A stretch of DNA of 64,000 nt, taken from Cichorium intybus. Lineage: Eukaryota > Streptophyta > Magnoliopsida > Asterales > Asteraceae. The notes beneath the pieces were generated by a model. The model searched no databases and was not told where the DNA came from. It worked only from the letters and a program-made list of their open reading frames with translations. Shown in pieces: positions 11,501-26,283 of this stretch. The stretch lies in contig CM042010.1 of NCBI GenBank assembly GCA_023525715.1, positions 88,044,884-88,108,883 of the forward strand. The letters run 5' to 3'. Position numbers and translations under genes: made by a program. The stretch's first letter is position 1, and each line of letters begins with the position of its first letter.

Positions 11501-13248
11501 TGGAATTTCACTTGGTTTTTCGATCGTAACTTTCTCGTTTCTTATCCGTTTTTAACAATCCTTATATGCTTAGAAAGCTAAGGAAAAGTTCTACAACTTG
11601 ATTAGGCTAATTATAACTTTATATTAACACATCTCTAAATAACTCATATATAAGACCACACCGACTATAAGGTAATAACTCTACTTACCTTAGTAAGCAT
11701 CTCAAAATAAAAATGGGTCTTACAAGTTCTCTCCTGCTTCAAAAGATTCCGTCCTCGGAATCTCTTAGAATAGGTATGGTCTATACAACCACCTCACCAC
11801 CACAATCAAACATCACGTACGATAATGATATTATCCTTTCGTCATCTCATATGACGTCTACATATTGTCATATCTCATTTACTCATAATATAATTAACGC
11901 CCGTCATCAATCTCATAAGATGATCTCTATAGCTATATTGGCTATCATCGTTGCCACGTAGGCAAGTACTCACTCTTTTATAGCGCACCCTTCGTTGTAG
12001 CTTCGTTGACATCAAAATATCTCACCTTACTCCTCAAGTGATACTCAAATCACTATCATTATTTGCATACATTCATATTTATGACTCATATCGAGCCACA
12101 TTCTCATTGTACCATCCTTCAATAAGGAAAACGGTCCCACTGATTCCAATACTCATTCTCTCTTAATTTACTCCTCTAATTGCAACCTGTCAAATATTGA
12201 CTCCTCATCAACACAACTCACGAATATTAGAAACTATCTCGAGTTTCACTCACACCTCCTCTGAAATTGTTATTTAACCCTCGACATTTTGGTCATACAA
12301 GACCCGTTTCAGTTGTCTCATCACTACAACCGATTATAACTTCTCCAAAAGCTCATTTATCTCTACTCCCACCTCAGCACACATTTTAGGTTTTTCACCA
12401 AATATACAACTCACCGAAATCTCTACACATGGCTCAAAAATAATAAAATTTGACACCGCAATCCCTACAATGAGATCATATCTCATTATCCGATTAATTC
12501 ATTAATCTCAAGAATGTAACTCAGATTATTATAGCAAAATCTACTATCTATTGTCTCATACGAATAAATAGTTTTGTCATCTCGACACCCACGCATTTAT
12601 CTCATTGGCAGTAATTGGTTTGATTGCTAAGGAACGAATCCTATCAATCACGAACACAATTACTTTACTCCTTCTTTTAACTCAGATCTTTTCATTATGT
12701 ATTTATAAAACTCTATCTCGTTCAACATACAAGAAATCTCACACATTCTCAACACGAGTACATAACAAACGTACTTACTCACAACAACAATTTCTCAATA
12801 GTATTACTCGCTGTATTATCTCGCAATACCTCTATACTGTTACTCGGCCTCTGATTCGTTCTCTTCTCAACCCGTAGGTTTCAAGCCATACAAGCTTACC
12901 GCTACGTTCATATCTATCCGCACGCAAGGATAGTACATGTCTCATTACTCTGCATCATCATAAAGTACATGCCTGTTTACACACAAGCACAACACTGCGA
13001 CACCACCCTGCCTCAGCTCATGGTACTCCCGTACCCTCCTCCGGTTTCACCATTCAACGCTGTATCACGGTATCTCATACCGTTCTCTAATCAAATCATG
13101 GTACCTCGTACCATTCTCTAGTTTCAATCCATCTCCTCTTTGACTCTAGCGGATCTCCCTCTCGGTATCGAGCCATAAAGACTCACCATCACTCCTTCTT
13201 CGGTTTGAGTCACCAAGGTCCTCACTACTCTAACCACAAGGTACTCGT

Positions 13249-13875
13249 TATGTGGTTCCACAAAAATATGTGGTCTCAACCTCAATTACTCAATATGTAA
13301 CCCCACATAACATGTGGTCTCAATCACAGTTACTCAATATGTAACCCTACAAAATATGTGGTCTCAACCACTTTTACTCGATATGTGGTCCCACAGAATA
13401 TGTGGTCTCAACCACATTTACTCGTTATGTGGCCCCACAGAATATGTGGTCTCAACCACATTTACTCGATATGTGGCCCCACAGAATATGTGGTCTTAAC
13501 CACATTTACTCGTTATGTGGCCCCACAGAATATGTGGTCTCAACCACATTTACTCGATATGTGGCCCCACAGAATATGTAGTCTCAACCACATTTACTCG
13601 TTATGTGGCCCCACAGAATATGTGGTCTCAACCACATTTACTTGATATGTGGCCCCACAGAATATGTGGTCTCAACCACATTTACTCGTTATGTGACCCT
13701 ATAGAATATGTGGTCTCAACCATATTTACTCGATATGTGGCCCCACAGAATATGTGGTCTCAACCACATTTACTCGTTATGTGGCCCCACAGAATATGTG
13801 GTCTCAACCACATTTACTCGATATGTGGCCCAACAGAATATGTGGTCTCAACCACATTTACTCAATCTCTAGGCC
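13249..13875. repeat. 44-bp tandem array, about 14 units, dimeric 88-bp order
   Basis: The anchor TGTGGTCTCAACCAC recurs every 44 bp from about 13268 to 13839. Each unit has two small hairpins: GTGGT-CTCA-ACCAC and TGTGG-CC-CCACA. The junction words alternate strictly between CTCGATATG and CTCGTTATG from 13378 to 13835, so the true repeat is an 88-bp dimer. A single leftover unit lies at 14127-14175. Edge units are more diverged than central ones, as expected from unequal exchange. Confidence 0.92.
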
Positions 13876-15084
13876 AATAAGGCCTATATGAACCACTCTA
13901 GGTTCTCTCAATTATACCACAAAGTACTCTTTATGTGGTTATTCAAATGTCCTCTGACATCTCTGTCACAAATATCTCAACATGTGACATCTCCAAATCA
14001 TAGAATTCACCACTAAACATATCAACTCATAATCAGTTATGGTGTGCAATCAACTACACACTCATCGTCTTTCTCAACTCATACTCTTTTGGCTATCTCA
14101 ACCATTAATTGTGATCAATCATAAGTACTAGTTATGTGGTCCCACAAAATATGTGGTCTCAACCACAAAGTACTCGTACACAGAAATCTCGTCATATCTG
14201 TAAAACAACAAGCAATATATATGCAATATCATAATTTATATATTTTTCACATGCATATACTCATTATACACTCTTCTCCATGGTTGCTAAGTACTTGCCA
14301 AGCAACCACTTATAATCTCAGTTATACATGATCACAAAGCACTCGTTATGTGATATGTAAACCTTACCTCAAGTGGACACAAGATTCTCATCTCGATGCC
14401 GATTACTACACTTTATAACCACAATTTTCTAACACATGTAATTTCAATTGATCTTTTATGTGTCCACATGTTTTACACATATTCTATTACATGTATTATC
14501 AAACATTAAATATGCATGACACGTTACAACTAACATGTTAAGTAAAATTACTTACATACCTCATAGCAACAAAATCTCGTCTCCTCATTAGCTAAAAATT
14601 GCTTACTTCGGCTCTCAACTCTTAAGTGTACTCAGCTACACTCACATATCTCAACTCTTAGCTCATGCCCATACTCTTTCTTATCATCAGTTGGAATTCC
14701 GCCTCAACGGGATCTCATCTTATCATCTCATCATCATCTGGAAATTTGCCATCAGCAGAATTTCATCTCATATTCAACTGACATCTCATAATTAGCTGAA
14801 TTTCTCGTCTCCTCGTTGGTTGATATCTCATATTAGCCAAAATCTCGTCTCATCATCCAATATTGGTCCAACCGGCTATGACCAATTTATCAACTCGTCC
14901 TCATCTGTCTCCATATCTATATTCACATACAGAATATAACAAATAACAAATATAACAGAAAAGTTATAATCAACTTATACACTAACATCTGCAGCAGTAT
15001 CTTTTCCAAGCATGTGATAGGGGCTCTCTCTACTCGGTTCAAGTCTAGGACTCTACACTCAAAGACCTAGTTCACTTAAACCAT

Positions 15085-15096
15085 GCTCTGATACCA
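15085..15096 (-). other. Primer-binding site of LARD copy 2 (initiator-Met tRNA)
   Basis: GCTCTGATACCA on the plus strand is the exact complement of TGGTATCAGAGC, which pairs with the 3' end of plant initiator Met tRNA. It lies 3 bp inside the LTR boundary at 15100 and sets the element's orientation as minus. Copy 1 has the same site at 29333-29344. Confidence 0.9.
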
Positions 15097-15941
15097 ACTT
15101 GTAACGCCCGGTTTCTCATACAAAGTACACCCAAAAATTTTCAAACAATAACACATCAAAATGGGCATACTTGTACTCAAACCATGGAAACAAGATGTTA
15201 TCAACATAATTAATTACACAAAAAGGTCCTTACAAATTTGACCAGGCATTACAAATAAATCTATTACAACTAAAGGACAGCCTCTAAGTTTTCCATATCT
15301 CTTTATCACATGCCTTCCCCTATCACAGCTACAGATACCTGCAAAACAACATACAACTCAAGTGTAAGCTTATAAAGCTTAGCGAGTAATCTCAATTACA
15401 CTCCAGTAATCTCTCTCAGTAAACATCTTTATCATTCTCTTTTGCTAATCTCATTAGCAAATATCCACCTTCTCTTAACTCTGAAATCTGCAAACATATT
15501 AGCTTTACAAATACCAGCTAATATTTAATAACATCAATTTAATAAAAATACCACAATTAGTACTATTTGTAACTCGACCACATTTCCACATATACTCATT
15601 TTTAACAACCAACTTATACTCAATCATAGAAATTCTCCTGCCTGTAACAATTAAACATCAAAGACTCTTTAACTAAACCAATTTATCACATACTCTGCTG
15701 TTATACTCAATATAGATTGCAACTCAGCCCTTGTTATCCACAGATAACATAATCACTCCAACTCTATTCCAGCTCAATAGCCCTCATGGCTATACAATTT
15801 GACTCAAAACTCTTTAATGTGTCTACATTAACATCTACTCAGTTTATACAATCAATATGTATGTTCAACTCGATTGTTGTTATTCACAAATAACAATTCA
15901 CTCCACAATTAGATTACGACAATAACAACGTAACATATATA

Positions 15942-18490
<2,549 letters not shown>

Positions 18491-18995
18491 TCAGTTTACC
18501 ACAAGGTAGAATTCTACTCAAGTACATAAGAGTACTCACCATAGTCTAAATCAATTCTCCAATATCCACAATCATCTCAAAGATATATAAATCAAAAGAG
18601 GAAACAAAAGAGTATAAACGGTAATATCAACTCAATATTTACCGAAACCCCCAAATTCGTGGTTCTACTAATTCAACCGTAGAAACTCAACAATAATCTC
18701 ACAAATCACTCCAAAGGCATCCACTAACAATCTACTAACAACATATATAGCAATATATGGCTAAAACATGGAAATGAAAGTTAGGGTTTCAAAACCCCAC
18801 AATCAAGAAATCACTCACCTCGATGAATTAGGAATCAAGAGCGCGTTTGCGGGTTTAGATTCGAGTCTCTTTATGTTTCCCCACGAATCTCTAGCTTCAA
18901 TTTGACAGAAAATCTCCTCTTTATGCTCTGAAATCGAATTGGGATCTATTTTTTCCGAAATGAGGTTTTCTGCACATTTAAAGGGTCTATCAGCT

Positions 18996-19172
18996 CCACA
19001 CGACCCCGTGTGGATTCTACACGACCCCGTGTGGATCCACCTCTTCTATTATTTGCTACTGCAGGATTTCACACGCCCCCGTGTGGATTCTACACGCCCC
19101 CGTGTGATTCTGGAAATGCTTTCTGCAGGATTTTGCACGCCCCGTGCAGAATCTGCACGTCCCCGTGTGAAT
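18996..19172. repeat. Second copy of the CACG-CCCC-GTGTG palindrome array
   Basis: It corresponds unit by unit to 11324-11500, with slightly better-preserved stems (CCACACGACCCCGTGTGG at the start). The small differences between the two LTR arrays show independent change since insertion. Confidence 0.8.
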
Positions 19173-19397
19173 CTGGAATTTCACTTGGTTTTTTGATCGT
19201 AACTTTCTCGTTTCTTATCCGTTTTTAACAATCCTTATATGCTTAGAAAGCTAAGGAAAGGTTCTACAACTTGATTAGGCTAATTATAACTTTATATTAA
19301 CACATCTCTAAACAACTCATATGTAAGACCACACCGACTATAAGGTAATAACTCTACTTACCTTAGTAAGCATCTCAAAATGAAAATGGGTCTTACA

Positions 19398-19800
19398 CTA
19401 TAAATACCCCTCACCTGTCACATTATTCTCTACCCGATTCCTATAGACAATTCTCTAGAATATTCTCTTCTCTCTTAAGCAGAATCTATAATCATTCTCT
19501 AAGGTTTTATAGAGAGCTTTTCTTAATAAGATAATTAAGATAATAACCTTTGCTTGGACTTTTGGGTGTGAACCATTAGAGGCACGACATTTGTGGTGCT
19601 TGCTTCTGATAGGTCAACGAGACAAGTAATAATTTTATAACAATAAGGTATGTAATCCCGAAACCCTCTTTAGTAATTCAATTATACATAGGGTTTCCCA
19701 TAGATGTTCTTATTTATATATTCAATAAAGAAAACATAGATCCTTTAGGTTGCATGTGAACTTAAGAGTTTAAGTTTGTTTGTTTGCTTATTTTCTATTA
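19398..19800 (+). repeat. Copia X 5' LTR, downstream piece (TATA, R, U5)
   Basis: Begins with the duplicated CTATA and so restores TATAAATA at 19399-19406 directly next to the LARD end. It aligns with 27595-28009 of the 3' LTR and ends TTCTATTA at 19800, followed by the primer site. Confidence 0.82.
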
Positions 19801-20406
19801 GTGGTGTCAGAGCATTAGTTTTGTTTTCTATTGAATTGCTATAACTGGAGAACCTGATCTGTTAGGGTTTATTATGATTAAACCCTAAGGCCCATAATTT
19901 CAACTTGGGCTAGGGTTTTACAAACCCTAGCCGCCTCCCCTGTTTTCGATAATTGTAGGGTTTTCTAATTTTGGTAAATGTGATTAATTAAAAATTGGAT
20001 AACTCCTACATCAGACAAGTAATAATTTTTATAACAATAAGGTATGTAATCCCGAAACCCTCTTTAGTAATTCAATTATACATAGGGTTTCCCATAGATG
20101 TTCTTATTTATATATTCAATAAAGAAAACATAGATCCTTTAGGTTGCATGTGAACTTAAGAGTTTAAGTTTGTTTGTTTGCTTATTTTCTATTAGTGGTG
20201 TCAGAGCATTAGTTTTGTTTTCTATTGAATTGCTATAACTGGAGAACCTGATCTGTTAGGGTTTATTATGATTAAACCCTAAGGCCCATAATTTCAACTT
20301 GGGCTAGGGTTTTACAAACCCTAGCCGCCTCCCCTGTTTTCGATAATTGTAGGGTTTTCTAATTTTGGTAAATGTGATTAATTAAAAATTGGATAACTCC
20401 TACATC
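19620..20406 (+). repeat. 393-bp tandem duplication across the LTR/primer-site junction
   Basis: 19620-20012 is repeated at 20013-20406, with one extra T in a T-run as the only difference I can see. The unit contains the end of the 5' LTR, the primer site and the first ~200 bp of leader. The near-identity makes it far younger than the decay of the element around it. Confidence 0.9.
19802..19813 (+). other. Primer-binding site of copia X (first of two)
   Basis: TGGTGTCAGAGC differs from the initiator-Met site TGGTATCAGAGC by one base and lies directly after the LTR. A second identical copy at 20196-20207 arose from the 393-bp duplication. Confidence 0.7.
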
Positions 20407-21337
20407 CTTATTCTCGAAAATTAAAGGGTTGGGATTAGGATTAAATTATTTGATTAATTAGTTAATCCTTATCTAATTTAATTTATATAATTAATTGTTA
20501 ATTAAAAGATTAGAATTAAATCATACTCGAAATTTAAACCATGTATTTTAAAAGTTTAAAATACACCTTATATATATTATTATTAATTGCTAATATTATA
20601 TGTATAAGAATAAGTCAGTCAAATCAATAGTATGCCTCATTCACGAAGCTGATCTATAAGGAAGGTATAAGAAAACTGCCTATAAAATGGTAGTTAAATG
20701 GGTGTCCACTCTCACCCACCGCTTCTTTGATCTGTGGAGGGTCGTTAGCAGAACGGATTTAATAGGACAAACCTAATCTCATTAAAAGTATAATGCTATA
20801 AGAGAAAAGTACTAGAACCTTAATAAAATCCCAAATCTAGCTACTTTAGGAAAAATGTGAAAATGTATGCTAACCCATGAAATTGCACATTACACTTTTT
20901 GAGACATTACTGGAGTGTGTGTGGTTTACCGGCACACTAATTGGGGACTCATAAAGAGTGGTAATGGGTATCTCATAAATTATCATTGTTGATGGAGCGT
21001 GTGTGGTTTACTGGCACATCAACTGAGATGATAAATGACATTGAGGTTACCGAGCACATTTGCATGGTTATTCACATCTTGTTTGTGATCCTCGGCATCC
21101 AAGTCCGAAATGGAAAAGCATAATCCGATATTAAACATGCCATTGAGCTTGGTCAATGAATCTCATAGATCTAGGAGTTTCATAGAGACTGAAATTGATA
21201 AAAGTATATCTACCTTAATGACCATTATGTTGTGATTACGGCATCCCTCTTCACCTTTTAGGTCCTAGTCTTGTTAAATAATAATTGGGTATTGTTTAAA
21301 AGGATTAAAATTAAACTAATAAATTCTGATTTTATGT
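20407..21337 (+). other. Copia X leader (non-coding)
   Basis: AT-rich leader between LTR and gag. It holds two similar passages (GTGTGTGGTTTACCGGCACA near 20919 and GTGTGTGGTTTACTGGCACA near 21000) and a stretch before gag (ACCTTAATGACCATTATG...CGGCATCCCTCTTC) that recurs in reverse complement in copia Y at about 57840-57900, showing the two are related. Confidence 0.6.
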
Positions 21338-21895
21338 ATGTCTGTAGCTGGTGTCAATTCTCCTCCTTCTCCTCCATCACCCATTTCTGAGAGCTTCAGA
21401 AAGTATCTGTTAAATATGGAATGGCTGACTGGCCTGAATTATGTGGAATGGCTTCGTAAATGGAGACTGGTTCTTAGTTTTGCTAGCAAGCTATATCTGA
21501 TTGAGTGTCCAAAGCATGCCATAACACAACAGCTTTGTGATAAGCATGACTTCTTAGTTGATGAATCCGAGGAAGTTCGTCGCCTCATGCTATTGACCAT
21601 TGACACCGAGTTCTGTAGGGATTTCAAATTCATTGGCCCATATGAGTTAGCATGGCTGGTTGAGGAAAGGTTCCGGGAGCCGGTTGAAAAGGAACGTACT
21701 AGGATCTTCAAGGAGCTTGAAGTGTGCAAGCTAAAAGAAGGAAGTAGCATCGGTCCGCATGTCCTCAAGATTGAGTGATACATTGGTGAACTGTATAAAC
21801 TTGGTCACCCTATTAATCGGGAGTTGAGCACCAACATCTTACACGACTCGCTGACTAGCCGATACGATTTGTTCATCCAGATGTACTCTGTATGA
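21338..21895 (+). pseudogene. Copia X gag fragment
   Basis: The ATG at 21338 opens 146 residues (MSVAGVNSPPSPPSP..., NMEWLTGLNYVEWLRKWRLVL) with the layout of the plant copia gag N-terminus (LNGTNYxxWKxxM-like). A stop follows at 21776-21778. The frame can be followed to about 21895 (ELYKLGHPINRELSTNIL, the gag helix region) before it is lost. No zinc knuckle is readable. The protein packaged element RNA; this copy is dead. Confidence 0.6.
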
Positions 21896-24800
21896 GTCGT
21901 TCATGGAGAAGCATAGTTCCACTGATGCGCTACTTTGGGATTGAGTCCGGTAATGAAACATATCAAGAAACGGTCCATATGATCTGGACCAGTTCTAAGG
22001 TCTCTTAAACTGGGAATCCACAGGATGGGATACAGTCACATAAATATTAGAAGATACTCCAAAGCCAAATCGTTTGGCAACTCAGGTATATCTAAAAACT
22101 CAAAACACCTAATCCTTAATTCCTTGATACATGATGTGATTCTCACATTTGCTCTGTATGTAGGGACTCGGTAGGATGCAAGCTATTGTTGCATAGGAGC
22201 ATATTTGGATTGGATCATGGGCTCGTGCAGTTTTGGAGTTTAGTTAGATATTTGATTTTGTTATTAGATTATAGATGCATATGACATTGTTATCACATAT
22301 TACATTGTTTGAGGATATTTCTGATTTAATAAAATATTGATTCCTTTTAAAACATAATCCTTGAAATGTTGTGTGAATGTGTTAATGGCATAAATAGTAA
22401 TAACTTGAATGTTGATGCATCCAAAGAGTGTTGGATTTATGAATTGTGTTGTATGATTGTTAAAGTTAAATTTTAATATGAATCGCTTCAAGCAGAGGTC
22501 CAGGTGGACAGGACTTTGTAATTATTTTACTTGGAGTCACGTGATGAATTGAGTTCTTAATAAAATTAACTGTTGTAAGAAATGAATCACCCAAAGATCC
22601 AATGGATATGATTTTTGAATCAGTTGACATAGAGTCGGGTGATGAATGCATATCTTGAACAGATTAACAAAGTCATTAATTTACATGGACATGTAAAAGA
22701 CATTAAGATAATTAGCAATGGACACGTTAGTGTATTGCTCGAATCTACAAATGAAACATAATTAGTTAGACTTCGTAATATTTGCCAATCAGTATGAGGA
22801 ATATGACTTCACTTATCAGAATAAACGATTGATTGAAACGATTGAAACGTTGAACTGTTTAAGGGCTTCAAAGGAAGTATAACATCAACAAAATTGATTG
22901 AAACCTTGAAGTGTTCAAGGACTTCAAAAGAAGTATAAGATCAATAGAAATCTGAGTAAAACATAAACTGAGAAAATGTTTCACAGTTCTTCCTCTTCTA
23001 AGAACATTAAAAGGTTATAATGAGTCTTAGGGAAGAAGATCGAGCATTGGTCGAAGTAGTTTGATCATTGATGTATTAGATACATTTCCAATTAGTTTTA
23101 GATAAATTAAAAGTCAAACCAGTCAGACCTAAAACCATATTACCACTATATCTTAGACTTGAAAGGTTGCACATACACCGTCTGAAATGTAAAGCAGGGA
23201 TCGTCCCACTTGTACACAGAAGGTCCAGGGTCATGTAGCGTTTATCTGAACCTCATGACTGACCTGAACTTGATCAACAGTGTCATTTCATTGGCCATCC
23301 TGCAAGTACCTTTGAAAAAAGAGTCATTTTAGAAAGAGCTCATATTCTAAGGAACCAGTGGGAGTAAGAGTGATCCTGAAGGAGTTCAAGTATTAGCCGA
23401 GTGAAAGAACCTCTAGTCATCACTAGAGCTTGACCATGGATCGGATTCCTTTTAACCTGACATACCCCTCTCTTCGCAGACCAGTAGTATTAGTCACCAT
23501 CATAAAGTGTTATGATCTGGGTGACATACCGATTAGTGGTAGAACACTAAGTTAGTACGGATAATAAATCCTATTACTTGGAAGCATTGGTCACCCCGGT
23601 TGCCACCAAAAAAGAGAACCTAAGGGCGAGACCCGGTCTATGTGATAATTTGACTGATGTTACTCCTTGCCTAAAACCAGTGGGACTAATTGAATCATCA
23701 AAAGAAGGCAACATAGATAGAAATGTACCTACGTTTTATGAAAGAATGGTTGAGTGATGCGACACTCAAAGTCATGTGATTGATTGTTGAGAGAGACGTT
23801 CTCAATGGAACTGAAACAAATCTGAAAAGATATTGTTTGCTATAACTGCACTTCGTGAGTCATAGCATGACTGGATGAGCTGAACCGCTTTCCTTAAATG
23901 GAAAACACCAGGGTTGCTATAAGACACAGCCAAAAGGGTTTAGAACATGCTGATACAAAATATACATAGCCCCAGATATTCATCTAACGGGCACCTTGCA
24001 AGGAAGGATCTTCGAATTCTCAAAATATGCCAAAAAGTTTGGATTTTGTGAATTGTCTGAAATAGTTCCATAATTATGTCAGAGGTTTAGATTTTGGATT
24101 CTCAAAATATGCCAAAGAGTTTGGATATTGTGAATAGTCTGAAAGAGTTCTATAACTATGTCAGAGCTAGTGGGAGTATCATTGTGATTTGCCTGTCAAT
24201 GCATGTCGGTTACATACTAGTTCTAGGAAATGTCTCTTATCATTACAGAGTGTAATGACTTGGCATTAAGAGATATTTCACTATGAAAGATTTGAATGAG
24301 ATACCACGTACACACATGGTTGTAAACATCTATCAGATAGATGAAGACTCTGCCAACATGATTATGATCTTGATAAGATTCAAGATGCATTACCTCAGGA
24401 AAAGAATAATCCATTATTGCAAAGTGTGATGACTTGGCATGAAAGATATAAAGAAAGTACGACACACTCACGTAGCCACAAGCATCTATCGGATAGATGA
24501 AATCGTCTGTATAGACCAAGCCAATAAAAGTATGATATTGATAAGATTAAAGATGCATATCTCCCAAAAGAAGAGTTTCTGAAAGTCATGACACAGGGAT
24601 AATGAGTAATCCTCAGATTCTGAATGGTTTGGAATAGAATAGATCAAATCCCATGAGCTTCTACAAATTGGATCGATCATAATTGTCGTGGACTTATTCT
24701 GATGACCTAACGCTTAGAGCATAGTAAGTTAGATTCACAGTACAACCTGGCTTGGGATACTAGACGGATTATTTAAGCACACGTGAGAAATCATTATGGG

Positions 24801-26046
24801 TGAATGTAATAATTATTTGAAAGGAGTTTCAAATCTGTAATTATTGACATCAGTGTGTGGTGATGAGAGACTTCATGGTTAAAGAGTTTCGTTGGTATTT
24901 TGATGGAGTGTGTGTGGTTCACCAGCACATCATAACACCTCGAAATAGTCTTGACTCTAAATGGTGCAGTCACCTCGACTAAAGATCCCGAGAACCATGG
25001 AAAGTCACAGTACACACCACTATTTCTGGAATGGAGTTGGAGAGAGAATGACAAGATGACATATTGAGATATCGTCGGATAAAGTGTCCAATCGGATTAT
25101 CTGCAACGATGTGTATCAATGTATGACATTTTGGATACATAGAAAGAGTGAAAGGTCATATAGACATATAAAGAAAATCTTAATTGAAAGTTTAAAAGAA
25201 ACCAAGAAACAAATATCATTATTATATCAAATCTGATTTGGTGATTATCTCGAAGAGACTTGATAATTAGTAGCAGTAGCTGTCAATCAGATTTTATGTT
25301 TCATTTTGCATGTTTTACTTCCCGAATAATATGATTATTCAAAGGTCCACAGCCGATCATACTTTCAGAAGTAAGTAGTGAATTAAGACTGTCATGAATT
25401 AAATTGTAGATTGTCTAAGGAGTTATACATAACAAGATTGTTGCTGCAATGTTCATGAGTACTTAGAAATGGAGATTTGAGTATTGGACAAACCCACACT
25501 CAGAGAATTACTTCATGGATTATATCGCGAGTAATTATGAGACTATAATATATTATGGTCTTGAAACGGAGACATATGAGTTGAAATTTACAAGTCGGTT
25601 GTGCATTGATAATGCGTAAACGCATCGGTAACTCGATGTTATAAAATGTATTGTTGTGTGCAATTTGATGAGTAAAGGATACAAGCATATGAGTAAAAGT
25701 TTATTCGTTCCTTTTGCCCTAACGGAAAAGGCAATATCTTTGGGCCCCTCGATGATTTGGTGTTGACTTATAGTGTTGGGCCCAGCCAGGGCTGAATTGA
25801 TGTGTTCAATTAGAAGTACTATATCATCATAAATCGGAAATCGGGAAACAAAGTCTTGGACAAATGAGATTGATTACAGTCCATGTCTCATGATCGAATG
25901 ATATCTTGTAAAACGGAGGATCATATGATCACTTATCTTAGGAAACGCGTAACTGACTAGGTCAGAGTTCGACAGCGACTTTTGGAAGCTACAATTTGCT
26001 GATCAATTTAGAAGTTGTACTTGGTGTTATAGTTATAGACTTATCT
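21896..26046 (+). pseudogene. Copia X pol relic (no readable frame)
   Basis: About 4 kb where protease, integrase, RT and RNase H should be. No ORF above 100 codons remains and only scattered words survive. Two local tandem duplications are visible: about 24017-24090 against 24093-24168 (CTCAAAATATGCCAAA...TATGTCAGAG) and 24240-24380 against 24420-24560 (GTGATGACTTGGCAT...ATCTATCGGATAGATGAA). Old, heavily mutated and partly deleted. Confidence 0.5.
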
Positions 26047-26283
26047 AAGTGGGAGACTGTTGGCTTAAGGTGTATAAGCCATAACTATAATAGATATGAG
26101 TACTTGAATTGAAAGCAGCACAGTCCTTTTAGGTTGCCCTAAGTAGTCCAACTGACATTAAGGTTAATAGAGAGAGAGAGAGAAAGAGAGAAATAAATAC
26201 TTTATTAATTTTTTATGTGATAATAAATTAATTGGAAACTAGTTTGGAATTAATCAGAATTAATTGGAATTAATTTGGGATTG

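Larger units (their letters stand above)
11725..15099 (-). other. LARD copy 2 internal region (non-coding, hairpin-rich)
   Basis: 3.4 kb with no meaningful ORF on either strand; the frames inside the tandem array are artefacts of its repetition. Collinear with copy 1 (7670-9324 plus 28010-29347). Perfect hairpins ACGGTAT-CTC-ATACCGT (13067-13083) and ATGGTAC-CTC-GTACCAT (13098-13114) precede a 44-bp tandem array that copy 1 lacks. The last 600 bp contain repeated GAATTTCTCGTCTCCTC-type phrases shared with copy 1. Confidence 0.75.

Noticed and set aside
13268..13863. Regularly spaced palindromic repeats resembling a CRISPR array
   Set aside because: Units are contiguous without unique spacers, and the context is a plant retroelement.
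13314..13880. Overlapping 61-121 codon frames with repeated NMWSQPHLL-type words
   Set aside because: 44 bp is not a multiple of 3, so the array yields open frames in all phases; no gene signal.
15081..15100. Possible tRNA gene because of the initiator-Met match
   Set aside because: Only the 12-nt primer complement is present next to an LTR; no cloverleaf.
19858..19930. TTAGGGTTT and AAACCCTAA words suggestive of interstitial telomere repeat
   Set aside because: Isolated words, no tandem (TTTAGGG)n; they belong to the copia leader and are duplicated with it.
23400..25100. Small minus-strand frames (60-98 codons) in copia X
   Set aside because: They lie antisense to the pol relic and overlap tandem duplications; no family match.
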